Assembly: GCF_029504695.1 (NCBI RefSeq)
Contig: NZ_JAQFIN010000002.1
Location: 248,001 to 312,000 of the forward strand
Reading direction: 5' to 3'
Length of the DNA stretch: 64,000 bases
From: Parabacteroides sp. PF5-6
GTDB taxonomy: Bacteria > Bacteroidota > Bacteroidia > Bacteroidales > Tannerellaceae
Part shown: piece after piece, positions 8,363-18,253 of the stretch
Numbering within the stretch: the stretch's first letter is position 1
Layout of the letters: each line of letters starts with the position of its first letter
Notes under the pieces: generated by a model
Databases searched by the model: none
What the model was told of the DNA's origin: nothing
What the model saw: only the letters and a program-made list of their open reading frames with translations
Position numbers and translations under genes: made by a program

Positions 8363-9892
8363 TTACCGCGATCGTTCCGATTCCAGGATCTCTTGGAATT
8401 GCTTGACAATCTCCGGATGGTGCAACGCCAGATTTTCTTTCTCCCCGATGTCTTTGTGGAGATTGTAGAGTTGTTCTTCTTTGTGATTACCCAGCTCCGT
8501 GTTGGTCAATCGGTTATATGCCGCTCCGTTGCTCGGGGCGATATATTTCCATTCGCCGTTTGAGACCGAGAGAGAGCCGGCTTGCTCGACAATATATTCC
8601 CGTCCTTTCCGGTCTTTCCCCAATAGTGTGTTTAACTGGTCGCGACTATCCGGTGCGCTTCCTGCCGGAATATCCTGCCCGATCAGTTTGCATAATGAGG
8701 CGAACAGGTCGATTTGCGAAACCAAAGCATCGGATACGGCCTGTTTCACCTGGGCCGGCCAGCTTACCACAAACGGCACCCGGGTGCCAGCTTCAAAGAT
8801 ACTGTACTTTCCCCCGCGAAAGGGTCCCCAGGGACGATGATCACCCAACAATTCAACAGCCTGATCCTGATAACCGTCGTCCACTACCGGGCCGTTATCG
8901 CTGGAAAGAATGATCAGGGTATTCTCAGCTATGCCCTGTTTCTCCAATGCCGTCATGATTTGTCCCACGCTCCAGTCGAATTCCAGGATCGCATCACCAC
9001 GCGGACCCATGCCGCTCTTCCCCGCAAAACGCGGATGAGGGACGCGGGGCACATGGATATCATTGGTTGCAAAGTAGAGGAAGAACGGTCGATCGTGATG
9101 TTCCTCGATAAACTTCACGGCGTTACGCGTGATGCTGTCGGCTATATTCTCATCGACCCATAAGGCCTGTTTGCCTCCTTTCATATAGCCGATGCGGGAA
9201 ACGCCGTTGACGATCGCCTGGTCGTGCCCGTGATTCAGGCTGGGTTTCAATACATAGAGCATTTCGGGATGGTCTTTGCCCAGCGGTTCACCGGGAAAGG
9301 GTTCTTTGTAGCTGACGGCAATCGGATCGTTCGGATCCAGGTTTACGACCCGTTGGTTTTCCACATAGACACAGGGCACACGGTCGCCTGTCGCCGCCAT
9401 GATATACGAGTAGTCAAAGCCGATATCGGTCGGCCCCGGTGTGATAAAACCGTTCCAATCCTGCGATCCCTGCGTATCCCCCAGTCCCAGATGCCATTTG
9501 CCTACGGCTCCGGTCGCGTAACCTGCCTGGCGAAACATATCGGCAATCGTGGTTTGCTCCGGGCGGATCACCATGCCGGCATCCCCTGTCGCAATGCCCG
9601 TATCATTCCTTCTCCAGGCATACTGCCCGGTCAGGAGCGAATAGCGCGACGGTGTACTGGTTGCCGCCACGGCGTGTGCATCCGTAAAACGAACCCCGCT
9701 TTTCGCCAGCCGGTCTACATTCGGCGTATGGATCGTCGGTTCTCCATTGCAACTCAAATCCCCATAACCGATATCATCGGCCAGGATAATGATCACATTC
9801 GGATTACTTTTTTCTTCACTCTGCTGCTTAGCCGTGCCGGAGCAAGAAACCAAAAGAGTAGTCCCCAACCCCCATACCATCGTTTTTTTCAT
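8363..9892 (-). CDS. Sulfatase (arylsulfatase family), Ser-type, lipoprotein
   Basis: A 509-aa protein of the alkaline phosphatase superfamily. It starts with an SPII signal (LGTTLLVSC), so it is a lipoprotein. Sulfatase signs are NVIIILADDIGYGDLSCNG (metal-binding aspartates), the maturation motif STPSRYSLLTGQYAWR with serine at the formylglycine position (needs an anSME-type enzyme, not seen here), GKWHLG, and LIILSSDNGPV. The start at 9892 is chosen because the signal peptide follows directly. It hydrolyses sulfate esters, probably of host or dietary glycans; the substrate cannot be read from the sequence. No SusC/D pair or glycosidase is next to it. Confidence 0.88.
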   Translation of the reverse strand: MKKTMVWGLGTTLLVSCSGTAKQQSEEKSNPNVIIILADDIGYGDLSCNGEPTIHTPNVDRLAKSGVRFTDAHAVAATSTPSRYSLLTGQYAWRRNDTGIATGDAGMVIRPEQTTIADMFRQAGYATGAVGKWHLGLGDTQGSQDWNGFITPGPTDIGFDYSYIMAATGDRVPCVYVENQRVVNLDPNDPIAVSYKEPFPGEPLGKDHPEMLYVLKPSLNHGHDQAIVNGVSRIGYMKGGKQALWVDENIADSITRNAVKFIEEHHDRPFFLYFATNDIHVPRVPHPRFAGKSGMGPRGDAILEFDWSVGQIMTALEKQGIAENTLIILSSDNGPVVDDGYQDQAVELLGDHRPWGPFRGGKYSIFEAGTRVPFVVSWPAQVKQAVSDALVSQIDLFASLCKLIGQDIPAGSAPDSRDQLNTLLGKDRKGREYIVEQAGSLSVSNGEWKYIAPSNGAAYNRLTNTELGNHKEEQLYNLHKDIGEKENLALHHPEIVKQFQEILESERSR

Positions 9893-10047
9893 ACGCTTCT
9901 TAAATTGATCCACCAAAATAAGACCTTATTTACTAATAAAGCAAATAATCAGCCTACGGATTCGCTCCGATTCCCCCTCGATTTTCTCCCTGGTTTTTCC
10001 GATAATTATAAGAGGCTGTATTTGAGCCTGTTCGCAGGAGTATTTGT

Positions 10048-10089
10048 TTGTTGATAACCGTCAACACATTTGTTGACAATTATCAACAA
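10048..10089. repeat. 42-bp palindromic repeat, copy 1
   Basis: An imperfect palindrome running from TTGTTGATAACC to AATTATCAACAA, identical over 42 bp to 63109-63150. It is framed by GGAGTATT on the left and AATACTCC on the right. TTATCAACA occurs once on each strand and differs by one base from the DnaA box TTATCCACA. It lies between the sulfatase start and the purL promoter. Confidence 0.8.
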
Positions 10090-10180
10090 GTAAATACTCC
10101 TAGAAAAAGAAAAAATAGTCCCGCCAATTTGGATTCCTAAAATCCCTCTTCTTTCGTCCTGTTTATTCCTTAATTCTCTT

Positions 10181-10188
10181 TATCTTTG
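10181..10188 (+). promoter_or_regulatory. -7 box of purL promoter
   Basis: TATCTTTG matches TAnnTTTG, 57 bp before the purL ATG. The -33 element is not clear. Confidence 0.5.
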
Positions 10189-10244
10189 CTGCGCGAAACA
10201 GAAGATAGTTCTCGCCAATTCAGACAATCAATATTATCAGCAAT

Positions 10245-13200
10245 ATGATCCTATTCTTCAGATCTTCATCAAGCGCAGTGCTGGCCGTAGAAACAGCACA
10301 GAGATTCTCTCCCGAAGACATTCAGAAATTAGTATGGTTATTTAGTGAAGCCACTCCTTTGGAAGGGGAAACATTGGCCGGTTGGTTTGTCGGACCGCGC
10401 CGGGAAATGATTACTCCCTGGAGTACCAATGCGGTGGAAATCACCCAGAACATGGGGATTCAAGGCATTGAACGGATTGAGGAATACTATCCTGTGGCAT
10501 GCAAAGAGGCGGATCACGATCCGATGTTGCAACGGATCTACAACGGCCTGGATCAGGAGATCTTTACGATCCATAAACAGCCGGATCCGATCCTTTCGAT
10601 TGACGATATTGCTGCCTATAACGTGCAGGAAGGCTTGGCCCTGAGTGACGAAGAGGTGAGCTACCTGAATGAAGTCAGCGAGAAGCTCAACCGGAAACTG
10701 ACCGACAGCGAAGTCTATGGCTTTGCCCAGGTGAACTCGGAGCATTGCCGGCACAAGATCTTCGGTGGTACTTTCATCGTCGACGGGGTGGAGATGGAAA
10801 GCAGCCTTTTCAACCTGATCAAGAAAACCTCGGCAGAGAACCCGAACAAATTGGTTTCTGCCTACAAAGATAATGTCGCCTTCAATGCCGGGCCGCGGGT
10901 GACGCAGTTTGCTCCGCTCTCCGGCGACAAACCCGATTATTATGCCACCCGGGAGATCGATACCGTGATCTCGCTGAAGGCCGAAACGCATAACTTCCCC
11001 ACTACCGTCGAACCGTTCAACGGGGCATCGACGGGATCGGGTGGAGAGATCCGCGACCGCCTGGCCGGTGGGAAAGCTTCCTTGCCGATGGCGGGGACAG
11101 CAGTCTATATGACTTCTTATCCGCGTACGGAAGGCGCCCGCGAATGGGAGAAAGTGATGGATCCGCGTCAATGGCTCTATCAGACGCCGGAACAAATCCT
11201 GATCAAAGCTTCGAATGGCGCTTCGCAGTTTGGTAACCACTTCGGTCAGCCCTTGATCTGTGGTTCGCTGTTGACTTTCGAACACGAAGAGAACGACAAG
11301 AAATACGGATACGATAAAGTCATCATGCTTGCCGGCGGAGTCGGCTTTGCCAATAAGCGGGATGCCCTGAAAGGCAATCCTGAGCCGGGCGAAAAAGTGG
11401 TGGTGATCGGTGGCGATAACTACCGGATCGGTATGGGTGGCGGAGCCGTATCCTCCGTGGATACCGGGCAATATGCCAGTGGCATTGAACTGAATGCCGT
11501 GCAACGGGCCAACCCGGAGATGCAGAAACGCGCCGCGAACGTGATCCGTACGATTGCCGAGTCGGAAGAAAACCCGGTTGTCTCGATCCACGACCATGGC
11601 GCGGGAGGCCATTTGAACTGTCTTTCGGAGTTGATTGAAGCCACCGGAGGCGTGATCGAGATGGACAAACTGCCAATCGGCGACCAGACGTTGTCGGCCA
11701 AAGAGATCATCGGCAATGAAAGCCAGGAACGCATGGGTCTATTGATGAAAGAGGAAGATGTGGATCGGGTTCGCCGTATCGCCGAGCGCGAACGTGCGCC
11801 GATGTATGTGGTGGGCGAAACGACCAACGATATGAAATTGGTATTCAAACAGGCGGACGGTGAGAAACCGATCGACCTGAAACTGGAATATATGTTTGGC
11901 AAACCGCCGCGCACGGTAATGGTCGACCAGACAGTGGCTGAGACCTATCAGCCGGTGGTTTACAAGACTTCGGAAATCCATCACTATCTGGAGAACGTGT
12001 TGCAGCTGGAAGCCGTAGCCTGTAAGGATTGGTTGACCAATAAGGTAGACCGTTCGGTAACCGGAAAGGTAGCCCGCCAACAATGCCAGGGTGAGATCCA
12101 GTTGCCGTTGAGCGACTTGGGTGCCGTTGCTTTGGACTACAAAGGGAAGGCAGGTATCGCGACTTCTATCGGTCATGCGCCGCAGGTTGCGATGGTTGAT
12201 CCGGCTGCCGGATCGGTGATGGCGATTGCCGAATCGCTGACCAACCTGGTGTTTGCGCCGTTGACGGACAAATTGGCCGGTGTTTCGTTGAGTGCGAACT
12301 GGATGTGGCCGTGCCGCAACGCCGGTGAGGATGCACGTCTGTACAAAGCGGTACAGGCTTGTTCCGACTTTGCGATCGCTTTGGGCATCAATATCCCGAC
12401 CGGAAAAGACTCGTTGTCGATGACCCAGAAGTACGGACAGGATAAAGTGATTTCTCCGGGAACGGTGATTGTTTCGGCCGCAGGCGAGGTGAGTGATGTG
12501 AAAAAGATTGTTTCCCCTGTTTTGGCGAAAGAGAAGAACTCAGTCGTTTACTATATCGATTTCTCCTTTGACAGCTTCAAACTGGGCGGTTCCGCATTTG
12601 CTCAGGCATTGAATAAGCTGGGACATGAAGTGCCGACCGTAAAAGATACCGAATACTTTGCCGATGCTTTCAACGCGGTGCAGGATGCGATCGAACAAGG
12701 ATTGATCCTTGCCGGACACGACATCTCTGCCGGGGGGATGCTGACCGCCCTGTTGGAAATGTGTTTTGCCAATGTGGAAGGTGGGCTTGAGGTCGATCTG
12801 GATACGCTTTCGGAAGCCGATCTGATCCCAATTCTCTTCGCGGAGAATCCGGGTATCCTGGTGCAGGTGAAAGAGAAGAAAGCGTTTGAGAAACTGATGA
12901 GCGACGCCGGTGTCGGCTTTGCCCGGATCGCCCGTCCGACCGACGAACGGCATATCCTGGTATCGAAAGCGGGTGCCCAGTATCATTTCGGTATCGATTA
13001 TATGCGTGATGTATGGTACTCTTCTTCTTATCAATTGGATATCAAACAAAGCGGAAGCGTCTGCGCGGGTAACCGTTTCGAGAACTATAAGATGCAACCG
13101 CTGGAGTTTAAATACAACAAAGACTTCACCGGAAAACTGGCCGATATGGGATTGACCCATGACCGCCGGGAACGCTCTGGCGTGCGGGCTGCCGTGATCC

Positions 13201-13934
13201 GGGAGAAAGGCTCACAGTGCGAGCGCGAAACGGCTTATGCCTTATACCTGGCCGGCTTCGATGTGAAAGACGTGCACATGACCGACCTGGCGTCGGGCCG
13301 TGAGACCCTGGAAGACGTGAATATGATTGTCTTTGTCGGCGGTTTCTCCAACTCCGACGTATTGGGCTCGGCCAAAGGATGGGCCGGCGGATTCCTTTAC
13401 AATGAAAAAGCAAAGAAAGCGATCGATAACTATTACGCCCGCAAGGATACCTTGAGTATGGGGATCTGTAACGGTTGCCAACTGATGGCCGAACTGGAAG
13501 TGCTCTATCCGGAGCATGAATTGAAGCATAAGATGGTATTCAACGACTCGCATAAGTTCGAGTCAGAGTTTGTTACCCTCGAAGTGCCCCGTAACCATTC
13601 GGTGATGTTCGCTTCCCTGAGCGGATCGAAGATCGGTGCCTGGGTGGCGCACGGCGAAGGCAAATTCAACTTCCCCTACGGCGAAGAAAAGTACAATATC
13701 ATTGCCCGGTATAACTACGACGGTTACCCGGCCAACCCCAACGGTTCCCCGTGGGCCACTGCCGGCGTCTGCTCGGCCGACGGTCGACACCTGGCGATCA
13801 TGCCTCATCCCGAACGGGCCGTCTTCCCCTGGCAATGCGGCTACTATCCTGCCGACCGCAAAGGCGATGAAGTCACTCCGTGGATGGAAGCCTTCGTCAA
13901 TGCACGCCGTTGGGTGGAAGAACGAACGAAATAA
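10245..13934 (+). CDS. purL: Phosphoribosylformylglycinamidine synthase, single-chain form
   Basis: A 1229-aa enzyme of de novo purine synthesis (FGAR + glutamine + ATP to FGAM). It is the large proteobacterial/eukaryotic form with synthetase and amidotransferase in one chain. The linker region holds FAQVNSEHCRHKIFGG, the synthetase half has LKAETHNFPTTVEPFNGASTG and GEIRDR (split), the second half has GKDSLSM, and the C-terminal ~270 residues are a class I glutaminase: the nucleophile cysteine in MGICNGCQLM, a histidine in HGEGKF, and MPHPERAVFPW. It is full length with no frameshift. It stands alone, followed by array B. Confidence 0.96.
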   Translation: MILFFRSSSSAVLAVETAQRFSPEDIQKLVWLFSEATPLEGETLAGWFVGPRREMITPWSTNAVEITQNMGIQGIERIEEYYPVACKEADHDPMLQRIYNGLDQEIFTIHKQPDPILSIDDIAAYNVQEGLALSDEEVSYLNEVSEKLNRKLTDSEVYGFAQVNSEHCRHKIFGGTFIVDGVEMESSLFNLIKKTSAENPNKLVSAYKDNVAFNAGPRVTQFAPLSGDKPDYYATREIDTVISLKAETHNFPTTVEPFNGASTGSGGEIRDRLAGGKASLPMAGTAVYMTSYPRTEGAREWEKVMDPRQWLYQTPEQILIKASNGASQFGNHFGQPLICGSLLTFEHEENDKKYGYDKVIMLAGGVGFANKRDALKGNPEPGEKVVVIGGDNYRIGMGGGAVSSVDTGQYASGIELNAVQRANPEMQKRAANVIRTIAESEENPVVSIHDHGAGGHLNCLSELIEATGGVIEMDKLPIGDQTLSAKEIIGNESQERMGLLMKEEDVDRVRRIAERERAPMYVVGETTNDMKLVFKQADGEKPIDLKLEYMFGKPPRTVMVDQTVAETYQPVVYKTSEIHHYLENVLQLEAVACKDWLTNKVDRSVTGKVARQQCQGEIQLPLSDLGAVALDYKGKAGIATSIGHAPQVAMVDPAAGSVMAIAESLTNLVFAPLTDKLAGVSLSANWMWPCRNAGEDARLYKAVQACSDFAIALGINIPTGKDSLSMTQKYGQDKVISPGTVIVSAAGEVSDVKKIVSPVLAKEKNSVVYYIDFSFDSFKLGGSAFAQALNKLGHEVPTVKDTEYFADAFNAVQDAIEQGLILAGHDISAGGMLTALLEMCFANVEGGLEVDLDTLSEADLIPILFAENPGILVQVKEKKAFEKLMSDAGVGFARIARPTDERHILVSKAGAQYHFGIDYMRDVWYSSSYQLDIKQSGSVCAGNRFENYKMQPLEFKYNKDFTGKLADMGLTHDRRERSGVRAAVIREKGSQCERETAYALYLAGFDVKDVHMTDLASGRETLEDVNMIVFVGGFSNSDVLGSAKGWAGGFLYNEKAKKAIDNYYARKDTLSMGICNGCQLMAELEVLYPEHELKHKMVFNDSHKFESEFVTLEVPRNHSVMFASLSGSKIGAWVAHGEGKFNFPYGEEKYNIIARYNYDGYPANPNGSPWATAGVCSADGRHLAIMPHPERAVFPWQCGYYPADRKGDEVTPWMEAFVNARRWVEERTK

Positions 13935-13958
13935 ATCAAAAGAACGGTAGTTTTATCT

Positions 13959-14046
13959 TTAGCACCGGGGTAGTAAAGCTTTACCACCCCGGTGCTAAAC
14001 GTTTACGACCCCGGTGGTAAACCTTTACGACCCCGGTCGTAAAGCA
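13959..14046. repeat. 4 x 22-bp palindrome array (array B)
   Basis: Four 22-bp units (13959, 13981, 14003, 14025) with cores of the type TTACGACCCCGGTCGTAA. The last unit is a perfect 18-bp palindrome; the others carry paired or single changes (CACC/GGTG, GACC/GGTG). It has the same period and copy number as arrays A, C and D but an unrelated core, and lacks their C-rich leader. It lies 24 bp after purL. Confidence 0.85.
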
Positions 14047-14056
14047 TCTTTCTGCC

Positions 14057-14091
14057 TTTGTTGTATTTTTAATTCGTTCGTCTTATCTTTA
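14057..14091 (+). promoter_or_regulatory. Promoter of the glycerophosphodiesterase gene
   Basis: TTTG at 14057-14060, a 23-bp gap, and TATCTTTA at 14084-14091 (one base off TAnnTTTG). The start codon is 28 bp further. Confidence 0.45.
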
Positions 14092-14119
14092 CCCGACGAA
14101 ATAATTAGACAATCTAATC

Positions 14120-14878
14120 ATGAAAAAAGTAAGAACTATCCTGTATCTATTGATCTGTGTCGCCTCCCTGAGTTGGGGGCAAACCCAAGTAATTGCTCAC
14201 CGCGGCTTCTGGAAAACGGAAGGGTCGGCGCAAAATTCGTTAGCCGCATTAAAGAAAGCCCATGAAATAGGGGTGTATGGCTCCGAGTTCGATGTATGGC
14301 TGACAGCCGATGGTATTCCGATTGTGAACCATGATGCTTCTATTTTTGGCTTCGATATCGAAACCTCTACCTACGATCAGCTGATGACCGGCACGCTTGC
14401 CAACGGAGAGAAGATCCCGACCGTCGATGCTTACCTGGCTTTGGGCAAGCAATTGGAAGGTATGCAGTTGGTGTTGGAAATCAAATCGCATAAGCGGGTG
14501 GTGAACGAAGACCGGCTGGTGCGCCTCTGTGTCGAACTGGTTCAAAAATATGAATTGGAAGACCGGGTGGATTATATCGCATTCAGCATGAATGTGTGCA
14601 AAGAGTTGAAGAAATTGGCGCCTGAGGCAACGGTGGTGTATCTGAACGGCGATGTCTCTCCCCAGGACCTGAAAGAGATCGGATTGACCGGCCTGGATTA
14701 TAACCATAAGGTATTGACCGACAATCCCACCTGGGTAGCCAAAGCCAAAGGCATCGGGCTGACCACGAATGTGTGGACTGTCAATGAAGAGAAGCCGATG
14801 CAAGGCTTTATCCGGCAAGGCATTGATTTTATTACGACCGATGAGCCGGAGTTGTTGCTGAAGGTTTTGAAGAAGTAA
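14120..14878 (+). CDS. Glycerophosphodiester phosphodiesterase family protein
   Basis: A 252-aa secreted protein with a signal peptide (cleavage near SLSWGQ). GDPD-fold residues: the catalytic AHRGFW (histidine 27-28), E57 and D59 in GSEFDVWLTADG, and the second catalytic histidine in NHD. Later NVWTVNE and the end-strand DFITTDEPELL complete the TIM barrel. The usual ENT motif after HRG reads QNS. Glycerophosphodiesterases split deacylated phospholipids into sn-glycerol-3-phosphate and an alcohol; this one would act in the periplasm. Its length fits the family. Confidence 0.88.
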   Translation: MKKVRTILYLLICVASLSWGQTQVIAHRGFWKTEGSAQNSLAALKKAHEIGVYGSEFDVWLTADGIPIVNHDASIFGFDIETSTYDQLMTGTLANGEKIPTVDAYLALGKQLEGMQLVLEIKSHKRVVNEDRLVRLCVELVQKYELEDRVDYIAFSMNVCKELKKLAPEATVVYLNGDVSPQDLKEIGLTGLDYNHKVLTDNPTWVAKAKGIGLTTNVWTVNEEKPMQGFIRQGIDFITTDEPELLLKVLKK

Positions 14879-14891
14879 GCCCCTTAACTCC

Positions 14892-17000
14892 TTAAAACAT
14901 CACCTTCTGCGCTTTGCTGCCAATGCGCACAATATAAATCATATTCTCTTGGAAGATATTGCCAACTATGGTTTGCCGCTCGGTGATCTTTCGGGCGAAG
15001 AGTTTGCGGCCGGTGATCTCAAAGATCTCCAAGGATTCACCCCGTTGATCTTCCGCCACATCGACGATAAGAAATAACTGGTTGCGGTCTACCCGGATGT
15101 CGGCCTCTCCTTTCTGCTCCGCAAGAGGCGTATTGGATACGGAGAAGTCTTTCCGCGTCAATACCACATCGTCGATCCACAGGCGGGCATTGGTGGAAGC
15201 GCCGGTGACAAAACCGATCTCAATCGCTTTGTTGTCGATCGGCAGATCGTCGTAGATGATCTGGTAGAAGTCGGCGTCGGCCTGGATATCCCGGCGGTAT
15301 TCGGTCTGGATCTCACTGCCGCGCGTTGTTCGTATATACATATAGGCATTCGGCTCGTTGGTTGTCTTGACTTTGGCCGAGAGCTTATAGGTTCCCGGTG
15401 TCAATTCGCTGATCACCTGGAAAGCGGAAGTCTGGGGGTACAAGGTCATGGCATAGTCACCAGAGGCGACCTCGTCGTTCACGATATAGGCGTTGCCGGA
15501 GGACTGGCTCCATTCCGATAGTTTGATCTCGCTCGAATTGCCTCTGTCTCCGGCGGATTCAAAGCGGCCGTTGGGCACCAGGTTCTCCACCTTCTCTACC
15601 GCCCATTGGCTGTCGATCCAATCGATTCTTTTGGTCAACCAGGATTTCAGGTATGCGATTTCATTGTCCCAGGAGGAGGCGACGTAGTAGTTGGGCCATA
15701 CCCATTGGCCGAAGCGTGGCCATGCCTTGAAGTTCCGCTCTTGTGCTTCGCCCAATAAGGTGATGAGCGAGTCGGCCTTCTGTTTTACTTCTTCATTCGA
15801 AAGGCGAGTTTCCCGGTGATCGTTCCAACGCTTCTTCAGGCCTTCGCGGAACGTTTCATCTTCGAGTATGCGTTTAAACATGGCGGGAATCTGATTGACA
15901 TCGTCGCCAAACCGGGTATTGTTCCATACCCAGCCCTCCGTACTCCAGCCGTCGTAGTAGTCGGCATTGCCCATGGAGATATTGAAGTCCCAGATCGAGA
16001 ACTTGAAACGCGGGTCGACGCTGTCTTTATCTTTATAGAACGGCGTACTTAGGCGGTAGCCGTCTATATTCTTGGCCAATTCCTGGGCGATATAGAAATC
16101 GGCCAGGGATAAGGTATCGAGATAGGCGCGATAGCCGGTTTTCGGATTTTTGAAATCCTCACCCGCAATGCTTCGTTCCATACCCCAGACTCGTTCTTTG
16201 ATATATCTTTTCTGTGCGTCCGTCAGGTCTTCCCAGTCCGGATATTTCATTTGGTAATAGCAAGCGCCTTTGGCCGCATGAACACCCCAGGCGTCCATCG
16301 GACGAACCACACCCCAGAAGCCGGGATCGTCGTCGCGGTCGATCTCCAGGTGATAGCCGCCGGTAAGTCCGTCGCCACTATCCGCAGTGGGCTTTTTTAT
16401 GTTAATCCGGTTTGCCCCCTGGCGCACCCGGGCGGTCATAATGTAAACCCCCTGGTAGATCCCGTTGAGAAATACTTCGCAGTACCTCCCCGTGGGCACA
16501 TATTCGAACGAACCGCGCATGAGGTCGAACAATAATACATCGCGGATCATACTCTTATCGGTATAAGGCGCCAGCAATGCCCAGTCTTCGTCTTCACCCA
16601 TGCCCAGGATCGAAGCTTTTTTCTTCTTTCCGTCTTCATCCTGTATGCGCACGGCAAAAGGCTTCTTATCGGAATTCCAATACGACGAGTTCCCCCGGTA
16701 TTTGATGCCGATCTTCCCGTCGTAGTCGTAATGTTCCGTATCTGACACTTGATTTCTTTCCCCGTCTTTGTCCCAAATGATCTTCATCGAGGCCGATACC
16801 CGTTTATCGTCCGACTTATCCGCCATCCGTTCGTCCAGTGTGATCAGGACCAGAGGCAGATTGGAGGAGGTCACAGACAAGGCTGTCTTCGGATGAAACG
16901 GATACATCGGATCTTCGATTGCATAAGAGAATCCGGAATGCGTGAATAAACAAAGAAGGGCCAATCCGGCAGCCCGCACAAATTTACATTTAGGTATCAT
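14892..17000 (-). CDS. CotH kinase family protein with T9SS C-terminal sorting domain
   Basis: A 702-aa secreted protein. After a signal peptide come N-terminal beta strands, then the CotH-like kinase fold (KYRGNSSYWNSDKKPFAVRIQ, DWALLAPYTDKSMIRD, EVFLNGIYQGVYIMTARV, LEIDRDDDPGF, FSIWDFNISMGNADY). Residues ~500-640 form a beta-sandwich carbohydrate-binding-like module (NLVPNGRFESAG... IWIDDV-type end). The last ~75 residues look like a T9SS type A sorting domain (LEIFEITGRKLFARKI, IYIVRIGSKAQKVMF). CotH proteins are protein or polysaccharide kinases. The start at 17000 is set by the signal peptide; a longer frame would run into tRNA-Val. Confidence 0.85.
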   Translation of the reverse strand: MIPKCKFVRAAGLALLCLFTHSGFSYAIEDPMYPFHPKTALSVTSSNLPLVLITLDERMADKSDDKRVSASMKIIWDKDGERNQVSDTEHYDYDGKIGIKYRGNSSYWNSDKKPFAVRIQDEDGKKKKASILGMGEDEDWALLAPYTDKSMIRDVLLFDLMRGSFEYVPTGRYCEVFLNGIYQGVYIMTARVRQGANRINIKKPTADSGDGLTGGYHLEIDRDDDPGFWGVVRPMDAWGVHAAKGACYYQMKYPDWEDLTDAQKRYIKERVWGMERSIAGEDFKNPKTGYRAYLDTLSLADFYIAQELAKNIDGYRLSTPFYKDKDSVDPRFKFSIWDFNISMGNADYYDGWSTEGWVWNNTRFGDDVNQIPAMFKRILEDETFREGLKKRWNDHRETRLSNEEVKQKADSLITLLGEAQERNFKAWPRFGQWVWPNYYVASSWDNEIAYLKSWLTKRIDWIDSQWAVEKVENLVPNGRFESAGDRGNSSEIKLSEWSQSSGNAYIVNDEVASGDYAMTLYPQTSAFQVISELTPGTYKLSAKVKTTNEPNAYMYIRTTRGSEIQTEYRRDIQADADFYQIIYDDLPIDNKAIEIGFVTGASTNARLWIDDVVLTRKDFSVSNTPLAEQKGEADIRVDRNQLFLIVDVAEDQRGESLEIFEITGRKLFARKITERQTIVGNIFQENMIYIVRIGSKAQKVMF

Positions 17001-17045
17001 TGCTGGAATTAAGTTTGGTGGTTTAGCACTATAACGCAAAAAGTG

Positions 17046-17120
17046 TGAACTGTGCCGGACTCGAACCGGCGACCCCTGCCCTGTCAAGGCAGTGCTCTGA
17101 ACCAACTGAGCTAACAGTTC
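17046..17120 (-). tRNA. tRNA-Val(GAC)
   Basis: A 75-nt cloverleaf on the minus strand: acceptor stem GAACTGT/ACAGTTC, D-arm AGCTCAGTTGG, anticodon stem CTGCC/GGCAG with loop TTGACAG (anticodon GAC), T-arm GCCGGTTCGAGTCCGGC, discriminator A. CCA is not encoded. Confidence 0.97.
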
Positions 17121-17147
17121 TTTAGGTGGGGCAAATATACGTAAATT

Positions 17148-18245
17148 TTAATTCTTTCTGATATTTTCCAGAAAAAGATCCATCATCTGTTTGGCGGCGA
17201 CGAATGAGCTGATCTCGTTGTGGAGCACTTTGTGTTCGGTCCGGGTCAGTTCGTTCTCGACAGCCGGGTTGTGATAGAAGCTTTCGCGTAAGGCTTCGTT
17301 GATCGATTCGTACATCCAGTATTTGGCTTGTTCATTGCGCTTATGATCGAAGAATCCGTTCTTTCGGGTGAAGGCGACATAGGCATCGACCATGTCCCAG
17401 ATCTCTTTGATGCCGAGATTGTAGTAGCCCGAGTAGGTCAAGACCTGAGGGGTCCAGCCGGAGTCGGCGGGCGGGAACAGGTGCAGGGCGTTCTTGAACT
17501 GGGCAGCCGCCAGTTTGGCCTTTTCTACGTTGTCGCCGTCCGCTTTGTTGATGATGATGCCGTCGGCCATCTCCATGATACCTCGTTTGATGCCTTGCAA
17601 TTCGTCGCCTGTGCCTGCCAACTGAATCAACAGGAAGAAGTCGACCATCGAATGTACCGCCGTCTCGCTCTGTCCGACGCCTACCGTCTCCACAAAGATC
17701 GAATCGAAGCCGGCCGCTTCGCAAAGCACAATGGTTTCGCGGGTCTTACGGGCAACGCCTCCCAGCGAACCGGCCGAAGGAGAAGGGCGGATAAAAGCAT
17801 TCTGCTGGCGCGACAGCTCTTCCATCCGGGTTTTGTCGCCCAGGATACTGCCTTTGGTGCGCTCGCTGCTCGGATCGATGGCTAAGACGGCCAGTTTGCG
17901 CCCCTGCCCGAGCAGGTGCATACCGAACGCATCGATCGAGGTGCTTTTCCCGGCACCGGGAACACCCGTGATACCGATACGCACCGCATTGCCGGCATGC
18001 GGCAGGCATTTCTCGATGATCTCCTGAGCAGTCTGTTGATGTTCGTAGAGTGAACTCTCTACCAAGGTGACGGCCTGGCTGAGGATCGTGATATCTCCTT
18101 TGCGGATCCCTTCCACAAATTCAGCAGGCGTATAGTGTTTGCGTTGCGCGCGTTTCTTCAGGTAAGGATTGACCGTCGGCGCGTCGGATATTCCTTTGTT
18201 TACTTTCAGTCCTTTGTACAGTTCATCGTTTTCAGGATGTTCCAT
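17148..18245 (-). CDS. meaB: Methylmalonyl-CoA mutase-associated GTPase MeaB
   Basis: A 365-aa G3E-family GTPase that loads and protects the cobalamin cofactor of methylmalonyl-CoA mutase (propionate/succinate pathway). Walker A GITGVPGAGKST lies near residue 92-103, followed by AIDPSSERTKGSILGDKTRM, the switch segment FVETVGVGQSE, and the base-specificity motif IINKADGDN. The mutase genes are not next to it here. Between it and the DUF1573 gene lies a long simple-repeat hairpin. Confidence 0.95.
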   Translation of the reverse strand: MEHPENDELYKGLKVNKGISDAPTVNPYLKKRAQRKHYTPAEFVEGIRKGDITILSQAVTLVESSLYEHQQTAQEIIEKCLPHAGNAVRIGITGVPGAGKSTSIDAFGMHLLGQGRKLAVLAIDPSSERTKGSILGDKTRMEELSRQQNAFIRPSPSAGSLGGVARKTRETIVLCEAAGFDSIFVETVGVGQSETAVHSMVDFFLLIQLAGTGDELQGIKRGIMEMADGIIINKADGDNVEKAKLAAAQFKNALHLFPPADSGWTPQVLTYSGYYNLGIKEIWDMVDAYVAFTRKNGFFDHKRNEQAKYWMYESINEALRESFYHNPAVENELTRTEHKVLHNEISSFVAAKQMMDLFLENIRKN

Positions 18246-18253
18246 GGCTTCTT

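Noticed and set aside
8363-9892. Polysaccharide utilization locus around the sulfatase
   Set aside because: No SusC/SusD pair, glycosidase or sensor gene is adjacent, and the nearby plug protein lacks a barrel.
10048-10089. Chromosomal replication origin because of DnaA-like boxes
   Set aside because: Only two near-boxes are present, both inside a repeat that recurs at 63109, and neither dnaA nor other origin genes are near.
10338-11612. A 424-codon open frame on the minus strand
   Set aside because: It lies wholly inside purL, whose protein is unambiguous. The G+C-rich codon pattern of purL leaves the opposite strand open by chance.
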